Below are positions 33,336 through 45,529 of a stretch of 64,000 nucleotides of DNA, piece by piece (the stretch's first letter is position 1; each line of letters begins with the position of its first letter). This stretch comes from Drosophila miranda (lineage: Eukaryota; Arthropoda; Insecta; Diptera; Drosophilidae). Location: positions 686,285-750,284 of the forward strand of contig NW_022881665.1 in assembly GCF_003369915.1 (NCBI RefSeq), written 5' to 3'. Under the pieces are notes generated by a model, which saw nothing but the letters and a program-made list of their open reading frames with translations, was not told the DNA's origin and ran no database searches. A program made the translations under genes and the position numbers.

Positions 33336-34019
33336 CAGAATCTGGAATCACTGTCCAGAGACCACAGTGTTCCGGAGGGGCCCTTAATAACGATGCAGAA
33401 TTCACCAGCCTGGTGGCGGCTGCCGCCGTCGCAACCGTCGCAATCGCCGCAACCGCCGCAACCGGCGCCGCCAGATAATAATTTTATTTCAATTTAAGCA
33501 AATACTTCCGACATGGCCGTAGCACTCTGCTAAAGAATGCCATTAGTATTAGAAAAATAACAATAAGTAAGAGGAAAAGGAGTGGTTCGAGCAGGTCAAA
33601 AATATGGATATAATGGACGAGAGCGCTTGGTGCGGCCTTTTTATAGGAAAAGCAGCAGTCGGCGACGTAGCCGCGTCAAAATGGCGGAGCCTCTGCTTTG
33701 CCGTAATGTATGTATATGTGTGTGTGTATGGGAATGGGCTATGGGCAGCACACATACATATATATGTACTAGAGATGGGCAAGGACTGAAATAGTTTGGC
33801 ACGACTCATCGTGGCACTGAAGTAAAAAGTTCCAGCACGCACTAACCGCACCGTTAAAATATTCAAAGCACGGTTCACACGTTTTCATGATTTATTTGAA
33901 CACATGTATGTCCGCTCATTATATTCATATATATGTTTTATTAAACAAATAAGCATATAAAGCATTAAAATAAAATGATTTTACTGATATATAAATATTT
34001 AAATTTTATGCAGCCATTA
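33336..34019. repeat. Partial composite unit leading into host-like pseudogene
   Basis: gag piece, block K and TG-rich block as in the preceding units. After cagccattaat at about 34010-34020 the sequence switches from the usual aatttttcttcaac to ccttcttctgctgcg and the pseudogene. Confidence 0.8.
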
Positions 34020-34935
34020 ATCCTTCTTCTGCTGCGTTTGTTTTGTTTACAAGGGGAGGCGCGCTTTATACAATTTACAATGAATCGACGGAATTACTTG
34101 ATTCTTCCATTGAATCAGACGAGGATAAGATTCGAAAGAGCTACGATCATGAGGACTTGAAAACATTCCTGGCCAAATCGACTATAAAGGATTACTTTCA
34201 ACGTGCACTGCAAATATCAGATTACTATCAGCTGCTAAGCTAGTTGCAGGCGACTTTGTCCAGATATGTTTGGGCAGATTTTGATCTGGAAGAGAAGCTT
34301 GATTTATATATTCTGGCCATAATGATGATGACATACGAACAGGATAATTTTATAGTCATTAATTAAACGCTTCACGCTGTAGATACTGTCTCCATTTAGT
34401 ATCTATTCTTTATCCAGACCAGATTGATTTTATTGCCAATGGCTTGTATAAGAACTTTGTGCAAGGCGTGGGAGCAAGCGTTTGGAAAATTTCTTGAATA
34501 TGCAGGCGGCCTTTCCCCGTTTAATGCTCTCATCTGGATCTGGCAGTGACATTGCCCTGGCCCTGCTTCTGACCATCTTGAGCAGATACACCAAAGTCCC
34601 AGCAAGACTGCAAATTACTGGAAATGCGCGTAATGCATTCGAAATGCAAAGTTGGTCAGCTGGCAGCAGCTGGCGAACTCTGATCAATACCATGACATGT
34701 TCATTCTGATGCGCTCGTTTTTCCTCGTCATAAATATGTGGATTAATCGTCACGAGTTTTCTCGAAAGTGATCTTGGAGAGAAAATGCGCACATACTTCC
34801 TAACCGTGTGCAAGGTATTGTGTAAAAAAACCGACATCGAATCAGACTTTGCCATGACGCTGGAGCGATTCATTGCTCTCTGCGTTGTACGTGCAGCAAG
34901 GATACATGAACCCTAATGGTCCTAATGCTAGAGAT
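34020..34935 (+). pseudogene. Unidentified host-like protein pseudogene, copy 1
   Basis: A possible 3' splice site (ttgttttgtttacaag) precedes GGALYTIYNESTELLDSSIE. Further frames give KSYDHEDLKTFLAKSTIKDY, QATLSRYVWADFDLEEKLDL, FGKFLEYAGGL, LMLSSGSGSDIALALLLTIL, HDMFILMRSFFLVINMWIN and ESDFAMTLERFIALC. It reads like a long alpha-helical soluble protein, exons joined with at least one intron (near 34375-34425). I do not recognise the family. A TAG at 34242 (gctaagctagttg) interrupts it; copy 2 has tat there. Decayed but clearly once coding. Confidence 0.6.
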
Positions 34936-35085
34936 TACCATAAGTGTATTTTTTTTATTTGTCGTCCATATGGAGAATATCAAGGGCTGAGTACCAATCC
35001 AGCTGCAGATGCATCCGCAATAAATGTTTTTATAAAATTTAAAAAAAAAAAAATTTAAAAAAAAAAAAATAATTTTGCTTCAACA
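34936..35085. other. Pseudogene 3' flank with A-rich tract
   Basis: Low-complexity run of aaattt and poly-A (35036-35070) ending the host-like segment before the hAT leader resumes at ttcaacattttgtgaaaatgg. An A-rich end next to the pseudogene might be a trace of a poly-A tail, but retained introns argue against a processed copy. Confidence 0.35.
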
Positions 35086-35624
35086 TTTTGTGAAAATGGA
35101 TGTGTGTAACATCCAGAAGGAATCGTTTCGACCCCATAGCGAATTTCCGAAGGGATTGCGTGCGACTACCATGAGAAAATCGATCGCTCTAAATATTATA
35201 CAACACTATGGTCAAGCGTTGGGGAGGTGCTGGCAAAAACAAATCTTTCGAATAAACCGCTCTATTTTCCATTGGAATTTTAAGTCTACGTGGTCAATGC
35301 CGTGATTGAACGGGTATTCAGTCAAATGAATATCGTTAAGATCAACTTAATATTAAATATATGGTTTGTTTTAGAATATTTACTTGTTTGATGTATACGA
35401 CTAGAATTCTTTTGAAATTTAACGAATATGGATTGCGCTGTCATACCAAATGTTGCCACAACCACAATCACCGGAAATATTTAAATTCAACACGTTCCAG
35501 CGATAAATATACGATTCGGAGTAATAGCGAATTAGATGAAATAATAACACAATTAGAAATCTATATATCTATTTGTAGCTTGTTCTAGCTTGTATTTTGT
35601 AAGACTATAGCATATTTTGACGCT
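35086..35624 (+). mobile_element. hAT C-terminal fragment, piece 2 copy 6
   Basis: Starts within the leader (tgtgaaaatggatgtgtgta). Preserves FNEYGLRCHTKCCHNHNH, and 35361-35588 stays open to the natural end QLEIYISICSLF. Confidence 0.72.
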
Positions 35625-38486
35625 CAGAATCTGAATCACTGTCCAGAGACCACAGTGTTCCGGAGGGGCCCTTAATAACGATGCAGAATTCACCAGCCTG
35701 GGTGGCGCTGCCGCCGTCGCAACCGCGCAACCCTTCCAGGTAACACGCGCAGCGCGGATGCTAAAAACGGAAAATCAGGAGCCCGTGATTAAAAACAACC
35801 GCACTTGAAAACGCTCAACTCTGTCCAACAACGCCTTGCTCCCTGAAATCGTATCAAAATTCAATTTTGTTTTTTAGAAAGAAGAGCATGAAGATGGAAG
35901 AGAGAAAGTTGAACTAAAAGACATCTATACCCCCAAGTAGATGCAAATTGTTAATGCATTTTATACCCCCCTAAAGGTGTACGTTTCATTGAAAAAGTTA
36001 ATTAAATTTCGGTTTTTATTTGTATTTTTGTGATTTTTTTGTTGTTTCTCGATTGTTTTCTGTAATTCTAATTTTTCTTGTGACGGCAAGTATGCACACA
36101 CAATACATACCTTGCCGTAATGTATGTATATGTGTGTGTGTATGGGAATGGGCTATGGGCAGCACACATACATATATATGTACTAGAGATGGGCAAGGAC
36201 TGAAATAGTTTGGCACGACTCATCGTGGCACTGAAGTAAAAAGTTCCAGCACGCACTAACCCGCACCGTTAAAATATTCAAAGCACGGTTCAACACGTTT
36301 TTCATGATTTATTTGAACACATGTATGTCCGCTCATTATATTCATATATATTTTTTATTAAACAAATAAGCATATAAAGCATTTAAATAAATGATTTTAC
36401 TGATATATAAATATTTAAATTTTATGCAGCCATTAATAATTTTTCTTCAACATTTGTATACCCGATACTCAAAATGAGTATGGGGAAATATTAGATTTTT
36501 GGTGAAAATGGATGTGTGTATTATCCAGAAGGAATCGTTTCCGACCCCATAACCGAATTTCCCGAAGGGATTGCGTGCGACTACCATGAGAAAATCGATC
36601 GCTCTAAATATTATACCAACACTATGGTCAAGCGTTGGGAGGTGCTGGCAAAAACAAATCTTTCGAATAAACGCTCTATTTTCCATTGGAATTTTAAGTC
36701 TACCGTGGTCAAATGCCGTGATTGAACGGGTATTCAGTCAAATGAATATCGTTAAGATCAAACTTAATATTAAATATATGGTTTGTTTTAGAAATATTAC
36801 TTGTTTGATGTATACGACTAGAATTCTTTTGAAATTTAACGAATATGGATTGCGCTGTCATACCAAATGTTGCCACAACCACAATCACCGGGAAATATTT
36901 AAATTCAACACGTTCCAGCGATAAATATACCGATTCGAGTAATAGCGAATTAGATGAAATAATAACACAATTAGAAATCTATATATCTATTTGTAGCTTG
37001 TTCTAGCTTGTATTTTTGTAAGATATAGCATATTTTGACGCTCAGAATCTGGAATCACTGTCCAGAGACCACAGTGTTCCGGAGGGGCCTTAATAACGAT
37101 GCAGAATTCACCAGCCTGGGTGGCGGCTGCCGCGTCGCAACGCCGCAACCGTCGCAACCGTCGCAACCGCCGCAACCCTTCCAGGTAACACGCGCAGCGC
37201 GGATGCTAAAAACGGAAAATCAGGAGCCGTGATTCAAAACAACCGCACTTGAAAACGCTCAACTCTGTCCAACAACGCCTTGCGCCTGAAATCGTATGCA
37301 AAATTCAATTTTGTTTTGGAGAAAGAAGAGCATGAAGATGGAAGAGAGAAAGTTTAACTAAAAGACCATCTATACCCCAAGTAGATGCAAATTGTTAATG
37401 CATTTTTTACCCCCTAAGGTGTTACGTTTCATTGAAAAAGTTAATTAAATTTCGGTTTTTATTTGTATTTTTTGTGATTTTTTGTTTGTTTCTCGAATGT
37501 TTTCTGTAATTCTAATTTTTCTTGTGACGGCAAGGTATGCACACACATATACATACCTTGCCGTAATGTATGTATATGTGTGTGTGTATGGGAATGGGCT
37601 ATGGGCAGCACACATACATATATATGTACTAGAGATGGGCAAGGACTGAAATAGTTTGGCACGACTCATCGTGGCACTGAAGTAAAAAGTTCCAGCACGC
37701 ACTAACCGCACGTTAAATATTCAAAGCACGGTTCAACACGTTTTTCATGATTTATTTGAACACATGTATGTCCGCTCATTATATTCATATATATTTTTTA
37801 TTAAACAAAATAAGCATATAAAGCATTAAAATAAAATGATTTTACTGATATATAAATATTTAAATTTTATGCAGCCATTAATAATTTTTCTTCAACATTT
37901 GTATACCCGATACTCAAAATGAGTATGGGGAAATATTAGATTTTTGGTGAAAATGGATGTGTGTAATATCCAGAAGGAATCGTTCCGACCAATAGCCGAA
38001 TTTCCCGAAGGGATTGCGTGCGACTACCATGAGAAAATCGATCGCTCTAAATATTATACCAACACTATGGTCAAGCGTTGGGGAGGTGCTGGCAAAAACA
38101 AATCTTTCGAATAAACCGCTCTATTTTCATTGGAATTTTAAGTCTACCGTGGTCAAATGCCGTGATTGAACGGGTATTCAGTCAAATGAATATCGTTAAG
38201 ATCAAACTTAATATTAAATATATGGTTTGTTTTAGAAATATTTACTTGTTTGATGTATACGACTAGAATTCTTTTGAAATTTAACGAATATGGATTGCGC
38301 TGTCATACCAAATGTTGCCACAACACCAATCACAGGAAATATTTAAATTCAACACGTTCCAGCGATAAATATACGGATTCGAGTAATAGCGAATTAGATG
38401 AAATAATAACACAATTAAAAATCTATATATCTATTTGTAGCTTGTTCTAGCTTGTATTTTTGTAAGATATAGCATATTTTGACGCT
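35625..38486. repeat. Two tandem ~1.43-kb units (gag C-terminus + hAT)
   Basis: Unit starts at 35625, 37043 and 38487 (1418 and 1444 bp). Unlike the 1.15 kb units, block K is absent and the gag continues to its natural end (stops near 35940 and 37383), then TG-rich block and hAT fragment with full leader (36458-37042 and 37905-38486). In 36571-36924 the hAT frame is open over ILSLPWSNAVIERVFSQMN through YGLRCHTKCCHNHNHREIF, the cleanest copy here. Confidence 0.88.
37527..37564. repeat. Perfect 13-bp inverted repeat, second copy
   Basis: Identical to 29072-29109. Further perfect copies at 41468-41505 and 44007-44044; altered copies near 36083 and 45752. Confidence 0.75.
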
Positions 38487-38880
38487 CAGAATCTGGAATC
38501 ACTGTCCCAGAGACCACAGTGTTCCGGAGGGGCCTTAATAACGATGCAGAATTCACCAGCCTGGGTGGCGGCTGCCGCCGTCGCAACCGCCGCAACCGTC
38601 GCAACCGCCGCAACCGGCGCCGCCAGATAATAATTTTATTTCAATTTAAGCAAATACTTCCGACATGGCCGTAGCACTCTGCTAAAGAATGCCATTAGTA
38701 TTAGAAAAATAACAATAAGTAAGAGGAAAAGGAAGTGGTCCGAGCAGGTCAAAAATATGGATATAATGGACCGAGAGCGCTTGGTGCGGCCTTTTATAGG
38801 AAAAGCAGCAGTCGGCGACGTAGCCGCGTCAAAAGGCGGAGCCTCTGCTTTGCCGTAATGTATGTATATGTGTGTGTGTA
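38487..38880. other. gag piece and block K before the 39-codon gene, copy 2
   Basis: gag piece with four 9-bp repeats ending cggcgccgccag, then block K (38623-38855), then the TG-rich start, which switches to gcctgcagtaccagcag at about 38888 instead of continuing to the hAT terminus. Confidence 0.6.
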
Positions 38881-39254
38881 TGGGAATGGCCTGCAGTACC
38901 AGCAGTGAGCGATGACGAATGTCATCTACAATGTCATCGAGGCGTTGACGCCAGCCAAATCGAACCTTTGTTTTTTCTTTTGTTTCTTTCTTTTCGCGCG
39001 TGCGAACGTAATTCGGTTCTGCCGACCGTGCGCAGTAGCAGAGAACTTCGTTTTATCTTTTCGTCTTCTTTGCGCCTGCGTCGACAGAACTTTTTTGCTT
39101 TGTTCTTTGCTATTTGCAATCGTCCACGGAGTTTTAATAAGTGAAAATAAGTAATCTGTGATTATTATTATTATCAGGTAAGTGCAGTTTTTAAATAATT
39201 AATAATATGTGTTGTACGCGTGTTAAATAAAAAATTATTTCAGCGGCGGTGAAG
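38881..39254 (+). promoter_or_regulatory. 5' flank and first exon of the 39-codon gene, copy 2
   Basis: Same as 26530-26920; the intron is 39178-39243 (66 bp) with both splice sites kept. Confidence 0.45.
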
Positions 39255-39374
39255 ATGAAAATACCCGACGAGCCAGCAGAAAAAGTGATTCGGAAGGCTA
39301 TTCACAACATTAAGAATAGTCATTTTCAGAAGACCTCAAGAGAAAAAAAATACAAAGCAGACAATAATGAATAA
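39255..39374 (+). CDS. Small ORF, 39 codons, copy 2
   Basis: Identical protein to the ORF at 26921, with the same splice acceptor 11 bases upstream. Its intron differs by one base in length, in a t/a run. Confidence 0.45.
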   Translation: MKIPDEPAEKVIRKAIHNIKNSHFQKTSREKKYKADNNE

Positions 39375-39434
39375 TAATAAATAAAAATAATTGGAAAAAT
39401 AAACAATTACAATGTATTACTTTTTATATTAAAT

Positions 39435-39580
39435 GCATGATTTTTCGTGAAAAATCATCACTTATTAAGTGCATGATATTTAGGTAAAAATCATCACCTA
39501 TAAGATGCATGATTTTTAGGTAAAAATCATCGCTTATTATGTGCATGATCTTTAGGCAAAAATCATGCATTTAATAAGCG
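39435..39580. repeat. 36-bp hairpin tandem repeat, copy 2
   Basis: Units at 39435, 39471, 39507 and 39543, same sequence and same 36-bp period as copy 1. Confidence 0.85.
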
Positions 39581-39796
39581 ATGATTTAGGCTTTTCATCA
39601 GCGAGCGAGACCGGTCGTGTTTTTTCTTAACAGTCTGAAAAGTGACTTTTTCCAAGCAACAAAGGCTTAATTAAAAGTGATTGTAAAAATTGGATCATTG
39701 TTTATTTCATACAAATCTTCATCAATATATAAATTATTCCTCTTTTCATTTCCAAAGGAGAGGTAAGTCTTTGGCAATCTGGTTAAACCAGCAAGT
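39581..39796 (+). other. LINE 5' region, copy 2
   Basis: Equivalent to 27246-27464, through ggagaggtaagtctttggc to the gag ATG at 39797. Confidence 0.5.
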
Positions 39797-41322
39797 ATGG
39801 CGGACGCCGGTCACTCGGTGTCTGCCAAATTGAAACCCCCTGATCAGGTGGCAAAAAGCAGCAAATTCAAACCCAAAAAACAATAGCAAAAAACTTCAGT
39901 GCTTTGTGTTCAAGTGTGAAAGAGGACATATGCGACAGCTTGACTAACGAAAAGTACCCAGCAAAAAAGATGCGCAAGGAACAAAAAAAGCGACAACACC
40001 AATACAGACATAAATAACAAAATGCTGATATACGATGACAGTAAGAAAATGGTGGAGGCTTCTGACGGTGTGACCGTTCACAATTCTCACACAATGCCAT
40101 AAATGGTTTTACTGGAAATACTGAAATGACTAAACACTGAATAAAAATACTAATCCGATTATAAACCCATCAAATGTAGGTATCGAAAGAGAAACAGTGT
40201 TGTATAGTGAGTGCCACATCGGCACCAAAACACCAAAAATGGCTTATTCTTTTTTGAAAAAATAAGACACCTTAAAATCAAAGGAATTAAAGAAATCGTA
40301 GCTCTTGCGCCCACACTATACAAGATTTATTTTAAGGTTTTCAGCGAAGCAAATGATTTAGTTTTAAATGAGGAGTTAAAAAAATGAATTTAGTGGTATT
40401 TATACAAAAGACTATGTGGAATCCTATGGAGTAATTAAAGGGGTGCCCCTCGGTTTTTCTGAGAATGAAATTATGGATAATATTACTTCTAACATAAAAA
40501 TTAAGTCAATTGAAAGATTAGCAAGAAGGCAGAAAATTACAACCGATGACAACAACGAAACATTCAAGCTCATAACATTAGAAACAGTCAAATTGGTTTT
40601 GAGGGTTCAGACATCCCAGAAAAGGTATCTCTTTTTGGATATGTGGGATGAAAGTAAGCATATATGTTCCAAGAGTAAGGCAATGTTATAATTGTGGCAG
40701 ACTTGGTCACACTTCGACCAGATGCAAATCAGCTAGGAGGTGCTATAAATGCGGAGTCGAGGAGTGCACTGGTCTCAGTGTATCCTTTGCAATGGGAAAA
40801 ATCACTCAGCTAGGGACAGACTGATGTGCCCAGTATGGGAAAAGGAGATGGACATTAACAAAATAATGACAATCAAAAAAATCGCGCGTAAGGAAGTGCT
40901 TAGCACTTACTCAATCCATCAAAACTTTTCGCTGTTAGATAATTATGAAAAAAACTCAGAATCTGGAATCACTGTCCAAGACACCACAGTGTTCCGGAGG
41001 GGCCTTAATAACGATGCAGAATTCACCAGCCTGGGTGGCGGCTGCCGCCGTCGCAACTGCCGCAACCGCCGCAACCGTCGCAACCGTCGCAACCGTCGCA
41101 ACCGCCGCAACCCTTCCAGGTAACACGCGCAGCGCGGATGCTAAAAACGGAAAATCAGGAGCCCGTGATTCAAAACAACCGCACTTGAAAACGCTCAACT
41201 CTGTCCAACAACGCCTTGCGCCTGAAATCGTATGCAAAATTCAATTTTGTTTTGGAGAAGAAGAGCATGAAGATGGAAGAGAGAAAGTTGAACTAAAAGA
41301 CCATCCTATACCCCCCAAGTAG
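39797..41322 (+). pseudogene. LINE ORF1 (gag-like), copy 3, frameshifted
   Basis: All three knuckle cysteines of the first motif are present here (CYNCGRLGHTSTRC, 40684-40725), but a missing a at 40778 (ctcagtg) shifts the frame after the second. The C-terminal frame 40945-41322 is open to DHPIPPK and includes the longest 9-bp repeat expansion (about eight units, read as VATVATVATAAT). This copy shows the intended gag end: LPGNTRSADAKNGKSGARDS, then QQRLAPEIVCKIQFCFGEEE. Confidence 0.8.
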
Positions 41323-42283
41323 ATGCAAATTGTTAATGCATTTTATACCCCCCTAAAGGTGTTACGTTTCATTGAAAAAGTTAATTAAATTTCGGTTTTT
41401 ATTTGTATTTTTGTGATTTTTTTTGTTTGTTTCTCGAATGTTTTCTGTAATTCTAATTTTTCTTGTGACGGCAAGGTATGCACACACATATACATACCTT
41501 GCCGTAATGTATGTATATGTGTGTGTGTATGGAATGGCTATGGGCAGCACACATACATATATATGTACTAGAGATGGGCAAGGACTGAAATAGTTTGGCA
41601 CGACTCATAGTGGCACTGAAGTAAAAAGTTCCAGCACGCACTAACCCGCACCGTTAAAATATTCAAAGCACGGTTCAACACGTTTTTCATGATTTATTTG
41701 AACACATGTATGTCCGCTCATTATATTCATATATATGTTTTATTAAACAAAATAAGCATATAAAGCATTAAAATAAAATAAAATCGACCCCATAGCCGAA
41801 TTTCCCGAAGGGATGCGTGCGACTACCATGAGAAATCGATCGCTCTAAATATTATACCAACACTATGGTCAAGCGTTGGGGAGGTGCTGGCAAAAACAAA
41901 TCTTTCGAATAAATCGCTCTATGTTCGATTGGATTTTAAGTCTACCGTGGTCAAATGCCGTGATTGAACGGGTATTCAGTCAAATGAATATCGTTAAGAT
42001 CAAACTTAATATTAAATATATGGTTTGTTTTAGAAATATTTACTTGTTTGATGTATACGACTAGAATTCTTTGAAATTTAACGAATATGGATTGCGCTGT
42101 CATACCAAATGTTGCCACAACCACCAATCACCGGGAAATATTTAATTCAACACGTTCCAGCGATAAATATACCGATTCGAGTAATAGCGAATTAGATGAA
42201 ATATAACACAATTAGAAATCTATATATCTATTTGTAGCTTGTTCTAGCTTGTATTTTTGTAAGATATAGCATATTTTGACGCT
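41323..42283. repeat. LINE 3' flank, inverted repeat, TG-rich block and hAT fragment (copy 9)
   Basis: After the gag stop: atgcaaattgttaatgcatt, AT-rich sequence, perfect inverted repeat (41468-41505), TG-rich block, then hAT C-terminal fragment without leader (41785-42283). An open frame (MQIVNAFYTPLK) just after the stop is not the usual start of a LINE ORF2. Confidence 0.8.
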
Positions 42284-43544
42284 CAGAATCTGGAATCACT
42301 GTCCAGAGACCACAGTGTTCCGGAGGGCCCTTAATAACGATGCAGAATTCACCAGCCTAGGTGGCGGCTGCCGCGTCGCAACCGCCGCAACCAGAAATTA
42401 ATTTTATTTCAATTTAAGCAAATACTTCCGACATGGCCGTAGCACTCTGCTAAAGAATGCCATTAGTATTAGAAAATAACAATAAGTAAGAGGAAAAGGA
42501 AGTGGTCCGAGCAGGTCAAAAATATGGATATAATGGACCGAGAGCGCTTGGTGCGGCCTTTTTATAGGAAAAGCAGCAGTCGGCGACGTAGCCGCGTCAA
42601 AATGGCGGAGCCTCTGCTTTGCCGTAATGTATGTATATGTGTGTGTGTATGGGAATGGGCTATGGGCAGCACACATACATATATATGTACTAGAGATGGG
42701 CAAGGATGAAATAGTTTGGCACGACTCATCGTGGCACTGAAGTAAAAAGTTCCAGCACGCACTAACCCGCACCGTTAAATATTCAAGCACGGTTCAACAC
42801 GTTTTTTATGATTTATTTGAACACATGTATGTCCGCTCATTATATTCATATATATTTTTTATTAAACAAAATAAGCATATAAGCATTAAAATAAAATGAT
42901 TTTACTGATATATAAATATTTAAATTTTTATGCAGCCATTAATAATTTTTTCTTCAACATTTGTATACCCGATACTCAAAATGAGTATGGGGAAATATTA
43001 GATTTTTGGTGAAAATGGATGTGTGTAATATCCAGAAGGAATCGTTTCCGACCCATAGCCGAATTTCCGAAGGGATTGCGTGCGACTACATGAGAAATCG
43101 ATCGCTCTAATATTATACCAACACTATGGTCAAGCGTTGGGGAGGTGCTGGCAAAAACAAATCTTTCGAATAAACCGCTCTATTTTCCATTGGAATTTTA
43201 AGTCTACCGTGGTCAAATGCCGTGATTGAACGGGTATTCAGTCAATGAATATCGTTAAGATCAAACTTAATATTAAATATATGGTTTGTTTTAGAAATAT
43301 TTACTTGTTTGATGTATACGACTAGAATTCTTTTGAAATTTAACGAATATGGATTGCGCTGTCATACCAATGTTGCCACAACCACCAATCACGGGAAATA
43401 TTTAAATTCAACACGTTTCCAGCGATAATATACCGATTCGAGTAATAGCGAATTAGATGAAATAATAACACATTATAAATCTATATATCTATTTGTAGCT
43501 TGTTCTAGCTTGTATTTTTGTAAGATATAGCATATTTTGACGCT
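42284..43544. repeat. 1.26-kb composite unit
   Basis: gag piece with the fewest 9-bp repeats (about two), block K, TG-rich block, and hAT fragment with leader (42965-43544). It differs from the 1.15 kb units by the ~110-bp hAT leader, showing that leader presence and block K presence vary independently. Confidence 0.88.
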
Positions 43545-44350
43545 CAGAATCTGGATCACTGTCCAGAGACCACAGTGTTCCGGAGGGGCCTTAATAACGA
43601 TGCAGAATTCACAGCCTGGGTGGCGGCTGCCGCCGCCGCAACCGTCGCAACCGCCGCAACCCTTCCAGGTAACACGCGCAGCGCGGATGCTAAAACGGAA
43701 AATCAGGAGCCCGTGATTCAAAACAACCGCACTTGAAAACGCTCAACTCTGTCCAACAACGCTTGCGCCTGAAATCGTATGCAAATTCAATTTGTTTTGG
43801 AGAAGAAGAGCATGAAGATGGAAGAGAGAAAGTTGAACTAAAGACCATCCTATACCCCCAAGTAGATGCAAATTGTTAATGCATTTTATACCCCTAAAGG
43901 TGTTACGTTTCATTGAAAAGTTAATTAAATTTCGGTTTTTATTTGTATTTTTGTGATTTTTTTGTTTGTTTCTCGAATGTTTTCTGTAATTCTAATTTTT
44001 CTTGTGACGGCAAGGTATGCACACACATATACATACCTTGCCGTAATGTATGTATATGTGTGTGTATATGGGAATGGGCTATGGGCAGCACACATACATA
44101 TATATGTACTAGAGATGGGCAAGGACTGAAATAGTTTGGCACGACTCATCGTGGCACTGAAGTAAAAGTTTCCAGCACGCACTAACCCGCACCGTTAAAA
44201 TATTCAAAGCACGGTTCAACACGTTTTTCATGATTTATTTGAACACATGTATGTCGCTCATTATATTCAAATATATGTTTTATTAAACAAATAAGCATAT
44301 AAAGCATTAAAATAAAATGATTTACTGATATATAAATATTTTATTTTATG
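43545..44350. repeat. gag C-terminus, inverted repeat and TG-rich block
   Basis: gag C-terminal piece to its stop near 43865, perfect inverted repeat at 44007-44044, TG-rich/hAT-terminus block to cagccattaat, where the pseudogene follows exactly as at 34020. Confidence 0.85.
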
Positions 44351-45255
44351 CAGCCATTAATCCTTCTTCTGCTGCGTTTGTTTTGTTTACAAGGGGAGGC
44401 GCGCTTTATACAATTTTACAATGATCGACGGATTACTTGATTCTTCCATTGAATCAGACGAGGATAGATTCGAAAGAGCTACGATCATGAGGACTTGAAA
44501 ACATTCCTGGCCAATCGACTATAAAGGATTACTTTCAACGTGCACTGCAAATTCAGATTGCTATCAGCTGCTAAGCTATTTGCAGGCGACTTTGTCAGAT
44601 ATGTTTGGGCAGATTTTGATCTGGAAGAGAAGCTTGATTTATATATTCTGGCATAATGATGATGACATAACGAACAGGATATTTTATAGTCATTAATAAC
44701 GCTTCACGCTGTTAGATACTGTCTCCATTTAGTATATATTCTTTATCCAGACAGATTGAATTTATTGCCAATGGCTTGTATAAGAACTTTGTGCAAGGGT
44801 GGGAGCCAAGCGTTTGGAAAATTTCTTGAATATGCAGGCGGCCTTTCCCGTTTAATGCTCTCATCTGGATCTGGCAGTGACATTGCCCTGGCCCTGCTTC
44901 TGACCATCTTGAGCAGATACACCAAAGTCCCAGCAAGACTGCAAATGACTGAAATGCGCGTAATGCATTCGAAATGGCAAAGTTGGTCAGCTGCAGCAGC
45001 TGGCGAACTCTGATCATACCATGACATGTTCATTCTGATGCGCTCGTTTTTTCCTCGTCATAATTATGTGGATTAATCGTCACGAGTTTCTCGAAAGTGA
45101 TCTTGGAGAGAAAATGCGCACATACTTCCTAACCGTGTGCAAGTATTGTGTAAAAAACCGACATCGAATCAGACTTTGCCATGACGCTGGAGCGATTCAT
45201 TGCCCTCTGCGTTGTTACGTGCAGCAAGGATACATGAACCCTAATGGTCCCTAAT
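44351..45255 (+). pseudogene. Unidentified host-like protein pseudogene, copy 2
   Basis: Same gene as at 34020. Here gctaagctatttgcag restores Tyr where copy 1 has a stop, while other run-length losses (atgatcgacgg, gaggatagattcg) break frames intact in copy 1. A likely intron ends at ttctttatccag or its following acag near 44755. The 85-codon open stretch 44756-45013 contains FGKFLEYAGGLSRLMLSSGS and ILSRYTKVPARLQMTEMR. Family unknown. Confidence 0.6.
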
Positions 45256-45529
45256 GCTAAGAGATTACCATAAGTGTATTTTTTTTTATTTTGTCGGTCC
45301 ATATGGAGAATATCCAAGGGCTGAGTACCAATCCAGCTGCAGATGCATCCGCAAAAAATGTTTTTATAAAGTTAAAAAAAAAAAAATAAAAAAAAATAAT
45401 AATTTTTTCTTCAACATTTGTATACCCGATACTCAAAATGAGTATGGGGAAATATTAGATTTTTGGTGAAAATGGATGTGTTTAACATCCAGAGGATCGT
45501 TTCCGACCCATAGCCGAATTTCCGATTCA
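45256..45529. other. Pseudogene flank and truncated hAT leader
   Basis: A-rich tract (45373-45405) as after copy 1, then the tatacccgatactc leader, which stops after ccgaatttccga and jumps at about 45530 to the gag C-terminus (ttcattttgttttggag). The hAT coding part is deleted in this unit. Confidence 0.65.
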
